Positions 24,626 through 31,786 of a stretch of DNA of 31,786 nucleotides are shown piece after piece (position 1 is the stretch's first letter; each line of letters opens with the position of its first letter). Source of the DNA: JABDCI01 sp964475835 (GTDB lineage: Bacteria; Verrucomicrobiota; Verrucomicrobiia; JABWAM01). Below the pieces are notes generated by a model, which had not been told where the DNA came from, ran no database searches, and saw only the letters and a list, made by a program, of their open reading frames with translations. The stretch lies in contig CAYYYL010000032.1 in NCBI GenBank assembly GCA_964475835.1, positions 1-31,786 of the forward strand, read 5' to 3'. Made by a program: the position numbers and the translations under genes.

Positions 24626-25407
24626 TTTTCAAGAGTAAGGATGCAACCTGTAACCTTAGGTCCTTCTTCAAGAGGGGTGAGATGAAAACGAATCGGCCGT
24701 CCCTTGGGATGAATCACCACGGGATTTCCAGCTTTACCCGAAAAACATTCGGAGACCGCCTTCAGGAGTTCGGGGGGAAAGATCTCCTTCATTTCACACC
24801 CCATGGTCCATGTGGCGAGTTCGGGGAATTCCCGGGGAACCGCTCCGTTTACAAATGCAACGGTTCCCTCTTCACCCACCCCGATCATCGGGGTTGGAAG
24901 GGCGTCGAGGATTCGCTGGGAGAGACGAAGGGTGTGGGTTCGTTCCTCGATGGTGGTTTCCAGATTGGTGTTGGTTAAACCCAGTTCCTTGTTCCGGAAT
25001 TCAAGTTGTTTCATCATGTCCTTGTTTTGCCGGACTAGGTCGTAATGTGCCAGGCATTGGCGGATATGGATTTTCAACTCCTCGTCATTCCACGGTTTTG
25101 TAAGAAAGCGGTAGATTTCCCCTTTGTTGATGGAGTCGAGAATGACGGTCACATCAGCATATCCCGAGAGCACCACGCGGACGGTGTCGGGATAGAGTTC
25201 CTTGACCTTTTGCAGGAACTCGGTGCCGCTCATGGAAGGCATGCGCTGGTCAGAGATGACCAGTTGGGCGGTTTCTTTTTCAAGAATGGCGAGCCCCTCG
25301 GCCCCGCTCGAGGCCGTCAAGAGACGGTAGCTCTCTTTGCGAAGAAGCCGTTTAAGGGACGCAAGGATGTTTTCTTCGTCATCGACACATAAAATGGTGG
25401 TGCTCAT
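24622..25407 (-). CDS. Response regulator: receiver plus PAS-like domain
   Basis: The product is 261 residues. Receiver 1-120: VDDEE (8-12), phosphoacceptor Asp 53 in LVISDQRMPSMSG, LSGY, and FLTKPWNDEEL with the conserved Lys. A coiled-coil stretch (~125-165) leads to a PAS-like domain (about 165-261) with RILDALPTPMIGVGEEGTVA and FVNGAVPREF. No output enzyme or DNA-binding domain is present, so the protein may link phosphotransfer to a ligand-sensing partner. Overlaps the GAF kinase stop by 4 bases and the HDOD start by 4 bases. Confidence 0.82.
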   Translation of the reverse strand: MSTTILCVDDEENILASLKRLLRKESYRLLTASSGAEGLAILEKETAQLVISDQRMPSMSGTEFLQKVKELYPDTVRVVLSGYADVTVILDSINKGEIYRFLTKPWNDEELKIHIRQCLAHYDLVRQNKDMMKQLEFRNKELGLTNTNLETTIEERTHTLRLSQRILDALPTPMIGVGEEGTVAFVNGAVPREFPELATWTMGCEMKEIFPPELLKAVSECFSGKAGNPVVIHPKGRPIRFHLTPLEEGPKVTGCILTLEK

Positions 25408-26954
25408 TTGGGGACTCCTTGAATGGGAAGACGGATGGTAAACGTTGTTCCTTTTCCCACTTCGGATTCAACGTCGATGGTTCCTTTATGTTTTTGGATG
25501 ATGCCGTAGGATATGGAAAGTCCAAGCCCCGTGCCCTGGCCGACGGCTTTGGTGGTGAAAAACGGCTCAAAAATGCGTTGAAGGTTTTCCTTCGCGATAC
25601 CTTTCCCTGTGTCAGAAATTCGAATAACGACATGGGGTGGTGCGAAATTGGTTTCAATGGTGACGTCTCCTTTTTCCGGGATCGCATGAGCTGCGTTCAC
25701 CAGAAGGTTGATCAACACCTGGTTGAGTTGCCCGGGGTAGCAACGAATCATGGGGAGGACGCCGAGATTTTTGTGAACCTGGCATTTGTATTTCAATTCG
25801 TTCCAGATGATTTTCAATGTCGCCTCGACGCAATCGTTCACATTCGCTTCCTTCACCTCGGATTCGTCAAGTCGGGCAAAACTCTTCAAGCCTTGAACAA
25901 TTTCCTTAACCCGGTCCGCGCCATGAATGGATTCGGAGAGAAGTTGATCGACGTCCTTAAGGATGTAGGCAAGGTCCTCCGTAGCTCGCAGGGAATCAAT
26001 TTCCTGAAGAAGTTTTTCCTGTTCCGGGGATTTTGCGGTGAGGGTGGCGGCGAGGGACTCATATTGGGTGAGGAGCTTTTTAAAAGTGTCCACGTATTCC
26101 TTCATCGTTCGCATATTGCTCATGATGAATCCCATGGGGTTGTTGATTTCATGAGCAACCCCGGCTGCAAGCTGGCCTAGGGATGCCATTTTCTCTGTTT
26201 GAACAAGTTGGGTTTGAGTCTGTTTGAGATCCTTGTGGGCCTTTTCAAGTTGTTGAAAACTTTCCCTGATTTCGGACTCCGATTGTTCCCGTTCGAGGGA
26301 GGTTCCAAGCTGGATTACTGCGGTTTCAACCACCCGGAGAAGGCGTTCGTCCCTTTTTTTGGTCTCCAAAGTGAAAAATTCGGCAACTGCAAAGGTTGTG
26401 TGGTAGACGCGGATCGGAACCGCAAACGCGGAATAAAGGGGAAGATGATCTACCAATTTTGCTCTTGGAAAATTGGGAGCCGTGTGAATGTTTTCGACCC
26501 AGACAGGCTTCTCCTCGGCAAAGGTTTGTCCCGGAAGGCCCTCGCCTTTTCCAAAACGGCATTGTTCGGTGACCTCCTTGAATTTTCCAATGTCGACGTC
26601 GGGATCGATGTGCCAGATTCCAAGTGAGATCAGTTCTCGATAGTCTCCCTTGGCGAAACCGAACACATGAGCGACCGGCCAGTGGCAAAATGCACACACC
26701 GCGTCGATGAACAATTTCATCGTCTGATTGAAATCATCCGCGTCTCGGGCAGCGAGAGCGATGGAGTTCAGAAAATCCAGCTCCACTGTCCGGCGCTCAA
26801 TGGCCAGGTATTGTTGTTGAAGGTCCTGGCTTGCGATGAAGAGTTCCCGGGATTTTGATTCCAAAATGGCTTCGGCGCGTTCACGTGCCTTGCGCTCACG
26901 GATGAGCGCTTTTTCAAAGTCCTGGGCACTGTTTTGTGGAAAGGGAGGTTCCAT
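25404..26954 (-). CDS. GAF-domain sensor histidine kinase
   Basis: The product is 516 residues with no membrane helix. A coiled coil (1-60) is followed by a GAF domain (~65-215; FLNSIALAARDADDF, GEGLPGQTFAEEKPVWVENI). The kinase core has the phosphoacceptor H268 in GVAHEINNPMGF, an N-box NLLVNAAHAI, G1 ISDTGKGIA and G2 GTGLGLSISYGI. Its ATG overlaps the H-NOX TAA by one base (TAATG). Soluble GAF kinases next to H-NOX genes are the expected H-NOX partner (HnoK or HahK type). The catalytic module is nearly the same as that of the CHASE kinase at 27507. Confidence 0.9.
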   Translation of the reverse strand: MEPPFPQNSAQDFEKALIRERKARERAEAILESKSRELFIASQDLQQQYLAIERRTVELDFLNSIALAARDADDFNQTMKLFIDAVCAFCHWPVAHVFGFAKGDYRELISLGIWHIDPDVDIGKFKEVTEQCRFGKGEGLPGQTFAEEKPVWVENIHTAPNFPRAKLVDHLPLYSAFAVPIRVYHTTFAVAEFFTLETKKRDERLLRVVETAVIQLGTSLEREQSESEIRESFQQLEKAHKDLKQTQTQLVQTEKMASLGQLAAGVAHEINNPMGFIMSNMRTMKEYVDTFKKLLTQYESLAATLTAKSPEQEKLLQEIDSLRATEDLAYILKDVDQLLSESIHGADRVKEIVQGLKSFARLDESEVKEANVNDCVEATLKIIWNELKYKCQVHKNLGVLPMIRCYPGQLNQVLINLLVNAAHAIPEKGDVTIETNFAPPHVVIRISDTGKGIAKENLQRIFEPFFTTKAVGQGTGLGLSISYGIIQKHKGTIDVESEVGKGTTFTIRLPIQGVPK

Positions 26955-27493
26955 TATGAAAAAGTGAGTTCAAGTCTGCAATGGTCATCCCCTCGATGCA
27001 GACATAAGGGGTGATTCAGGTCGATTTTGACATGGAAGTGCTTTGCTGTGCCTCGAATGAGACCTTCTGCAAGAGGGCAGAGTTTTCTTGGTGACCGGTA
27101 GAGCATGACAAGTCGATTGGGTGCGGGATCCTCGTAGGAAAAGGTGGGAAGTTGTGCGTCAGGATGTAGCTTTTTTACTTCAATGTGGATGATTCCATGA
27201 ACGCTTTGAAGGAATGACTTGGCATCCCGATTTTGAAAATATTCAGGGGAAAGACGGGCAAATTCACCGAACAGAAACTCACCAAAGGTTGTCACAAGGG
27301 CCGGAATCGGGATTCCCGTGGTCTTTGAGAGTGAGCCCACGAGGGAAAAGATTTCCTCATCCGGATAATTTTCCGCTGCCGTGTAGATCCCTTCCGAGGC
27401 GGGTTTGCTGTCTTCAAGAACCATCTCCCAAGCGTGAAAACCAAATTTTTCTTCCACCAGCTTGTTCAATGAGGCGAATACAATTCCTTTCAT
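26954..27493 (-). CDS. H-NOX haem nitric-oxide sensor
   Basis: The product is 179 residues from ATG 27493; an open frame further upstream runs into the CHASE kinase and is not family-like. MKGIVFASLNKLVEEKFG is the usual H-NOX opening, followed by YPDEEIFSLVGSLSKTTGIP and FGEFLFGEFARLSPEYF. H99 in FLQSVHGIIHIEVKKLHP fits the proximal haem ligand. Y132-x-S134-x-R136 (LYRSPRKLC) is the haem-propionate binding motif, and CLHRGDDHCRLEL is the family C-terminus. These proteins bind NO (some O2) and usually regulate a partner histidine kinase or cyclic-di-GMP enzyme. The gene lies between two histidine-kinase genes, 13 bases after the CHASE kinase. Confidence 0.9.
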   Translation of the reverse strand: MKGIVFASLNKLVEEKFGFHAWEMVLEDSKPASEGIYTAAENYPDEEIFSLVGSLSKTTGIPIPALVTTFGEFLFGEFARLSPEYFQNRDAKSFLQSVHGIIHIEVKKLHPDAQLPTFSYEDPAPNRLVMLYRSPRKLCPLAEGLIRGTAKHFHVKIDLNHPLCLHRGDDHCRLELTFS

Positions 27494-27506
27494 AAAAATC
27501 CCGATG

Positions 27507-29432
27507 TTAAATTCCTGTGCAGGGCAGTTTGATGGTGAATGTGGTCCCTTTGCCGACGGCGCTCTGCACTTCGATCGTGCCCCTGTGCTTTTGAATGATT
27601 CCATAGGAGACAGAGAGCCCAAGACCGGTTCCCACCCCAATGGGCTTTGTGGTGAAAAATGGGGTAAATATTTTTGAGAGGTTTTCCGGAGAGATTCCAC
27701 TCCCAGTGTCTGAAATTCGGACGACGATGTGTTCGCCTTCGGTGAGGGTTTCAATGGTGATGTCCCCCCGTTCGGGAATGGCGTGGGCAGCATTGACAAA
27801 AAGATTCATGAAAACCTGGTTCAACTGCCCGGGATGGCATCGCAGGGGGGGGATATCGCCCAGTTTTTTATGAACCTGGCATTTGTATTTCAACTCGTTC
27901 CAGACCATTTTCAACGTAGCCTCGATTCCTTCGTTGATATTCCCTTCCTTGATTTCGGACTCATCCAGCCGGGCGAAACTTTTCAATCCCTGAACGATGC
28001 CTTTTACCCGTTCCGTCCCCTCGAGTGATTCTGACAGAAGGTGATCAACATCGTTCATGATGTAGGGGAGATCCTCCTTTTCACTCAGAGTCTGGATTTC
28101 AGCAAGGACGGCCGCTTGTTTGTCTGCATCCCGTGACACCACGGCGGATTCGAGGGCGGATTGTTTGGTGACAAAAGTTTTAAAAACACTCACGTAATCG
28201 GCAAGCGTTCTCAGGTTGCTCATGATGAAGCCCACGGGATTATTGATTTCGTGCGCCACCCCTGCGGCAAGTTGTCCGAGGGATGCCATTTTTTCTGATT
28301 GAACGAGCTGAGACTGGTTTTCTTGAAGCCTTTTGTTGAGCGCCTCCATTGCCTCCTTGCTTTTTTGAAGCATGGCTAGCTGTTCTGTGCGTTCTGTCAC
28401 CCGCTCCTTAAGTTCCAGGTTCAGATTGCGGGTGGTGGCAAGCATCCAGACGATGAAAAAAGCGAGAATGCTGATCGCGAGTCCTGCCGTGAGAACAATG
28501 GTGGGTTTCTGATAATCAATGGATTCATCGAAAATGGGAAGGGATTGAAAACGAAGGGTCCATGGGGTGCCATTGATCTGGATGGAAATGAGCTTGGTGA
28601 ATGCCGTTGTCCCTGGCTTGCTGTGCCGGTCCGGATGGCTGTCATATAGAAGGGCGGATTCGGTAAGTTCTTTGCCGTCGTAGATATCAAATTCGATGTT
28701 GATGGATTCGTGACGGAGGATTCCCTGCATCAAATCCTTCATTCGAAAAGGACTGTAAACGTACCCTTCAAGACTGGTCTGATATTCCTCGATCGTCCTG
28801 GGATTGACGGCGTGTTTGTAGACTGGAAGATAAAGGAGACAACCTGCCTGGACATCTCTGCCATCCTCCTGCACGAGTTTGACTTTGCCTGAGAGGGATG
28901 CTTTTCCAGTGTCACGTGCACGAACCATGGCGGCATGTCGTGTGGATTCGGTGAACATATCAAAGCCGAATGCTCTTAAGTTTCGTTTGATGAAGGGCTC
29001 CAGGAAAATGATGGAGGTGTAAATCTCTCTCTCCCCTTCAGGCCAGATTTTGAATTCGGGAAATCCCTCGGAACGGATATTCCGAATCAGTTTATCGTGT
29101 TCGGATTTTGGAATGACTTTGGCAAAACCAATCCCCTGGATCCCCGGATAGTTTTCCTCCATTTCAAGGCTTCCTACGTAGGCTTTCCAATCATTCCTAT
29201 CCACAGTAGCGGATGCTGCAAATAGGCCACGTGCACCCCGGAGCACGTGTTCGTATGCCAGCATGCGCTGTTGGATGGCGATCGTGAGGGTGTCCGCTCG
29301 AAATTCAAAGCTAAGCCGTGCGCTGTCCGTGACATTGTGCTCCATTAAATGCCATGAGCTGAAAGTCATGGTTGCCGAGACCGCGAAGGCGATGCCGGCC
29401 ATCAGGAGGTTGTATCCTTTCCGCGTGCTCAT
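27507..29432 (-). CDS. CHASE-domain membrane sensor histidine kinase
   Basis: The product is 641 residues from ATG 29432, 2 bases after the barrel gene stop; a longer frame to 29516 overlaps that gene and is not needed. TM1 is near 8-26, and TM2 at 311-332. Between them is a periplasmic CHASE domain (~78-230) with ENYPGIQGIGFAKVIPKSE, and the FLEPFIKRNLRAFGFDMF and RHAAMVRARDTG segments. A coiled coil leads to the kinase: H394 in GVAHEINNPVGF, NLFVNAAHAI, ISDTGSGIS, GTGLGLSVSYGI. CHASE domains bind small extracellular ligands; the ligand here is unknown. Its catalytic module closely resembles that of the GAF kinase. Confidence 0.9.
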   Translation of the reverse strand: MSTRKGYNLLMAGIAFAVSATMTFSSWHLMEHNVTDSARLSFEFRADTLTIAIQQRMLAYEHVLRGARGLFAASATVDRNDWKAYVGSLEMEENYPGIQGIGFAKVIPKSEHDKLIRNIRSEGFPEFKIWPEGEREIYTSIIFLEPFIKRNLRAFGFDMFTESTRHAAMVRARDTGKASLSGKVKLVQEDGRDVQAGCLLYLPVYKHAVNPRTIEEYQTSLEGYVYSPFRMKDLMQGILRHESINIEFDIYDGKELTESALLYDSHPDRHSKPGTTAFTKLISIQINGTPWTLRFQSLPIFDESIDYQKPTIVLTAGLAISILAFFIVWMLATTRNLNLELKERVTERTEQLAMLQKSKEAMEALNKRLQENQSQLVQSEKMASLGQLAAGVAHEINNPVGFIMSNLRTLADYVSVFKTFVTKQSALESAVVSRDADKQAAVLAEIQTLSEKEDLPYIMNDVDHLLSESLEGTERVKGIVQGLKSFARLDESEIKEGNINEGIEATLKMVWNELKYKCQVHKKLGDIPPLRCHPGQLNQVFMNLFVNAAHAIPERGDITIETLTEGEHIVVRISDTGSGISPENLSKIFTPFFTTKPIGVGTGLGLSVSYGIIQKHRGTIEVQSAVGKGTTFTIKLPCTGI

Positions 29433-29434
29433 CG

Positions 29435-30796
29435 TTAAAAGTTGTAGGAGGTGTAGAGGGAGGTTCGGAGTGAGTCGGTGAAGAGATGATCTGCCTGGTA
29501 ATTTCCAAATCTCCATCCCACGGTCCAGTGGGAATCGACCGGAAGGACTTGATATTCAAGTCCTGCATCCAGTTCGCTTCCGTAGTGAATCCCTCCATGA
29601 TCCGCCCAATATTCGTAATAGATGGCATTGAATGTGAGCCCTTTAACCAACGGAAAGGGGCCTGACATCATGCAAAAGAGAAGCTGGAGCCCATCGTTTG
29701 ATCCGATGCTTGGAGTTTGGTTGAATTTTTCTACCCATCCATTGAAGGGATGGGCCAATGGGGTTTGAAACTTGTTGGTCGGACTTTTTCCCTCCAGGAG
29801 GGTGTACCCAAATTTGAGGTTGTTGTTTTTGTAGGACACGCCCACTTCGTCCAGAATGTAGTTTGCATTGACCCTATTCGGATTATTGGCGTTTGAGCTC
29901 TGATTGGCGAATTCAGTGGTAAAGAGAAGACTCCAGTCCTCGTTCAGTTTATATGGTCCTTCGAGTCGCAGACCGAAACTCTTTGTGGAATTCACCGGAA
30001 CGTCATCGTAGGCGAGAATCACTCCGTACGCGGTTACCGATGCGATGTTCGGAAACTTGAATGTCGCATTCAGAAGGTGGGAGTCCATCCCAAGTTCCCC
30101 GTCAGTGGCATCCGATCCGACAACTCGATGAACTTTTTCGAGAAAAGCGTAAAGAAGTGAAAGGTTTTCCATGGGGACGCTTGCCACCGAGGCTGCGTCA
30201 AATGACTGGTGATTCTGGCGCCAGGGGGAAGAGCTGATGAAGCGCCCGTTGTTGATGAAAAACTCCTGACGACCAACTTTGAAAGTCATGGAGCCCGAGT
30301 CGATGCAGTATTGGATATATCCCTGATTCAACTCGAGGGTTTTGGGATCGAGGAGGATGGGAAGAGTGGACCTGTTTTGGCTCGGCACCGTCGGGATCCG
30401 ATAGCGGTCTGTTCCAAGCTGGAAGACGGCTTCTCCCTCTGCAAAAAGACTCAGTCCTTCGAAAGATTGGGTCGTGTAACTTGGTGCCAGTCGCAGGGTG
30501 GATGCTTCCGCGCTATCGGTAATGGGGGTTCCGACAGCGCTTTTCTGATCGTAGCGTTCAAATCGGTAACGGGCAGCCAAGGCCCATTTTCCATGAATCA
30601 ACGCGTTCAATGCGTCAGAAGACTGTGCTCCTTTCGAAGAGAGATTAGGCCCGGGCGGGAGTGGGGAATTTCCCGCAACCAAGTAGCTTGGCTTGGCTGA
30701 AAGGAAAATTAGTGCCCATGTGCCCCCAGCCATGAGGCGCTTTGAAAATTCGGAGAATCCCCTCCGGTTACGGAAAGCAATGTGCCTTGAGATCAT
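29435..30796 (-). CDS. Outer-membrane beta-barrel protein (alginate-export/porin-like)
   Basis: The product is 453 residues from ATG 30796 (a TTG at 30802 is also in frame). The N-terminus has a basic stretch, a hydrophobic segment (MAGGTWALIFLSAKPSYLVAG) consistent with a signal peptide. The mature part has alternating aromatic and polar residues through about sixteen strand-like segments and ends in SLYTSYNF, with the terminal Phe of a BamA-inserted barrel. KWALAARYRFERYDQ, LSLFAEGEAV and FKVGRQEFFINNGRF resemble the alginate-export family, but I cannot assign a substrate. First gene of the seven-gene operon that contains H-NOX. Confidence 0.75.
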   Translation of the reverse strand: MISRHIAFRNRRGFSEFSKRLMAGGTWALIFLSAKPSYLVAGNSPLPPGPNLSSKGAQSSDALNALIHGKWALAARYRFERYDQKSAVGTPITDSAEASTLRLAPSYTTQSFEGLSLFAEGEAVFQLGTDRYRIPTVPSQNRSTLPILLDPKTLELNQGYIQYCIDSGSMTFKVGRQEFFINNGRFISSSPWRQNHQSFDAASVASVPMENLSLLYAFLEKVHRVVGSDATDGELGMDSHLLNATFKFPNIASVTAYGVILAYDDVPVNSTKSFGLRLEGPYKLNEDWSLLFTTEFANQSSNANNPNRVNANYILDEVGVSYKNNNLKFGYTLLEGKSPTNKFQTPLAHPFNGWVEKFNQTPSIGSNDGLQLLFCMMSGPFPLVKGLTFNAIYYEYWADHGGIHYGSELDAGLEYQVLPVDSHWTVGWRFGNYQADHLFTDSLRTSLYTSYNF

Positions 30797-30866
30797 GTGC
30801 AATTCATCCCTTTGAAGTACGCCCTAAAACAGCTCTACCTTTACGATATCGGCGAAATGCGCCTAT

Positions 30867-30896
30867 TTTGTAGTGTTGTAAATCATTGATAATCAA
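30867..30896 (-). promoter_or_regulatory. Candidate promoter of the H-NOX operon
   Basis: On the minus strand TTGATT (30896-30891) and TACAAA (30872-30867) are 18 bases apart, upstream of the barrel gene. TTGAT-A-ATCAA (30886-30896) is a perfect 5-bp inverted repeat around one base that overlaps the -35, and could be an operator. Matches to consensus are partial (4/6 each). Another -35-like TTGTCA lies at 30918-30913. Confidence 0.25.
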
Positions 30897-30929
30897 ATGC
30901 TTAAAAGATTATTGACAAGCCCAACAATT

Positions 30930-31117
30930 GAAAGCTGGCCGCTTTTGTAATTCTGAACGGCCTCATGGGGGGAATTCCAAATTATTTAGCGTTCAAAAAA
31001 GCATGAAAAACTGGCCGCAAACTTTAAAAATTTTTTATTCGAACAGAAATTTTTAGTAAAAATCGTATCCCTGTAATGGGGTGTTTTCAGAGGTAAAACG
31101 GGATTTTTTTGTTAGCT
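30930..31117. other. AT-rich spacer between H-NOX operon and rRNA promoter
   Basis: No gene is seen here. The DNA is AT-rich with several A and T runs. CTGGCCGC occurs twice (near 30935 and 31011), each after an A-rich stretch. Near 31071-31103 a weak ATCCC/GGGAT pairing brackets 30 bases and ends in a T-run. None of these has a clear role. Confidence 0.4.
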
Positions 31118-31179
31118 AAAAAAAAACTGATAAAAAAAATCGAAAAGGGATTGACGCGGCATCGAATTCTCACTAGTGT
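31118..31179 (+). promoter_or_regulatory. Probable rRNA operon promoter with UP element
   Basis: TTGACG (31151-31156) and TAGTGT (31174-31179) are 17 bases apart, placing a start near 31186. Directly upstream are two A-tracts (about 31118-31140), separated by CTGAT, in the position of an UP element. The region leads into the 16S gene about 310 bases later. Strong rRNA promoters with UP elements are known; the assignment here is by position and sequence match. Confidence 0.65.
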
Positions 31180-31185
31180 GTTGGT

Positions 31186-31496
31186 CCCTTAATTTGAAAA
31201 GCAATTCACGTCAGTGGTGCTTTTCTGGGCGTCTCGCAGCGAGTTTTGAAAAAAACAAGCGGGGATGAATGTTCTCTGAAAACGAAATCTGATCCTGAGA
31301 AATCAGGAAAAGAGACGCAAAGATTGGATTGTGCGATACGTCAATGAGTTGAGTATCCTCGTTTCTTTGTGCGCAAGTGCAAAGCATGAGGACACTCCCA
31401 AATATCACGACAACCCGCTTCGTGCGGTTTGATCGTGGACAGTAATACAAACTACTCAAAAATTTGGTCGTTCACTTCGGTGAGCGCCATCAAGTT
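31186..31496 (+). other. rRNA leader with hairpins and a boxA-like site
   Basis: This non-coding leader holds a series of stems: GAAAAGCA/TGCTTTTC with an inner CAC/GTG (31196-31225), TCCTGA-GAAA-TCAGGA with a GNRA loop (31293-31308), a two-part stem TCCTC...CTTTG-TGC-GCAA-GTG-CAAAG...GAGGA (31356-31392), and CGTTCAC-TTCG-GTGAGCG with a UUCG loop (31469-31486). TGTTCTCTGAAAA (31270-31282) resembles the boxA antitermination site. The overall order, hairpin then boxA, fits an rRNA antitermination leader. Confidence 0.55.

Positions 31497-31786
<290 letters not shown>

Noticed and set aside
27494..27799. An N-terminal extension of H-NOX into the CHASE kinase
   Set aside because: The extra residues are not H-NOX-like, and the family N-terminus MKGIVF is at 27493.
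31211..31459. An 82-residue minus-strand open frame in the rRNA leader
   Set aside because: It is antisense to a structured non-coding leader and shows no family pattern.

Overview
The window is 31.8 kb of bacterial chromosome. The last ~290 bases are the 5' end of a 16S rRNA gene. Its opening (AGAGTTTGATTCTGGCTCAG, then a GAACGAACGCTGGCGGCGTGG-type stretch) looks like Verrucomicrobiota or a near PVC relative. That placement is from memory of the group's 16S pattern, not from an alignment. The DNA is moderately GC-rich, genes often overlap by 1-4 bases, Shine-Dalgarno sites are mostly weak, and there are no insertion sequences, tRNAs or CRISPR arrays.

Layout. (1) 1-1279: the 3' end of hisC, then a DUF3307 membrane protein. 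(2) 5528-1289, minus strand: a probable housekeeping operon accA, DUF3299 protein, UVR-motif protein, yqeY, hemL. (3) 5623-8498, plus: an MgtC-like membrane protein overlapping a tail-specific protease (Prc). (4) 17385-8581, minus: a respiratory complex I operon nuoGHIJKLMN with almost no spacing. nuoA-F are not next to it. Its upstream region has a perfect TGTGA-N6-TCACA palindrome abutting a second palindrome. (5) 17550-18960, plus: three uncharacterised genes. (6) 18991-20237, minus: ptsN-type EIIA and an HEXXH membrane protein. (7) 20334-21512, plus: rpsT, rpoZ and smpB, with a MITE-like inverted-repeat element between rpoZ and smpB. (8) 21549-22139, plus: a lone response regulator. (9) 30796-22143, minus: a seven-gene signalling operon. 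(10) 30797-31786: an AT-rich regulatory region, a probable rRNA promoter, a structured leader and 16S rRNA.

The most interesting part is region 9. In transcription order it encodes an outer-membrane barrel, a CHASE-domain sensor histidine kinase, an H-NOX haem nitric-oxide sensor, a GAF-domain histidine kinase, a receiver-PAS protein, an HDOD protein with a receiver-like tail, and a receiver-HD-GYP protein. Most junctions overlap or are separated by 2-13 bases. The two kinases share nearly the same catalytic module and flank the H-NOX gene. This resembles the H-NOX/HnoK/HnoB/HnoD nitric-oxide to cyclic-di-GMP circuits of Shewanella and Vibrio, but with a second membrane kinase, an HDOD protein and an outer-membrane protein added. 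The HD-GYP domain appears degenerate at a metal-ligand position. Function as one nitric-oxide/redox signalling circuit is inferred from gene order and motifs.
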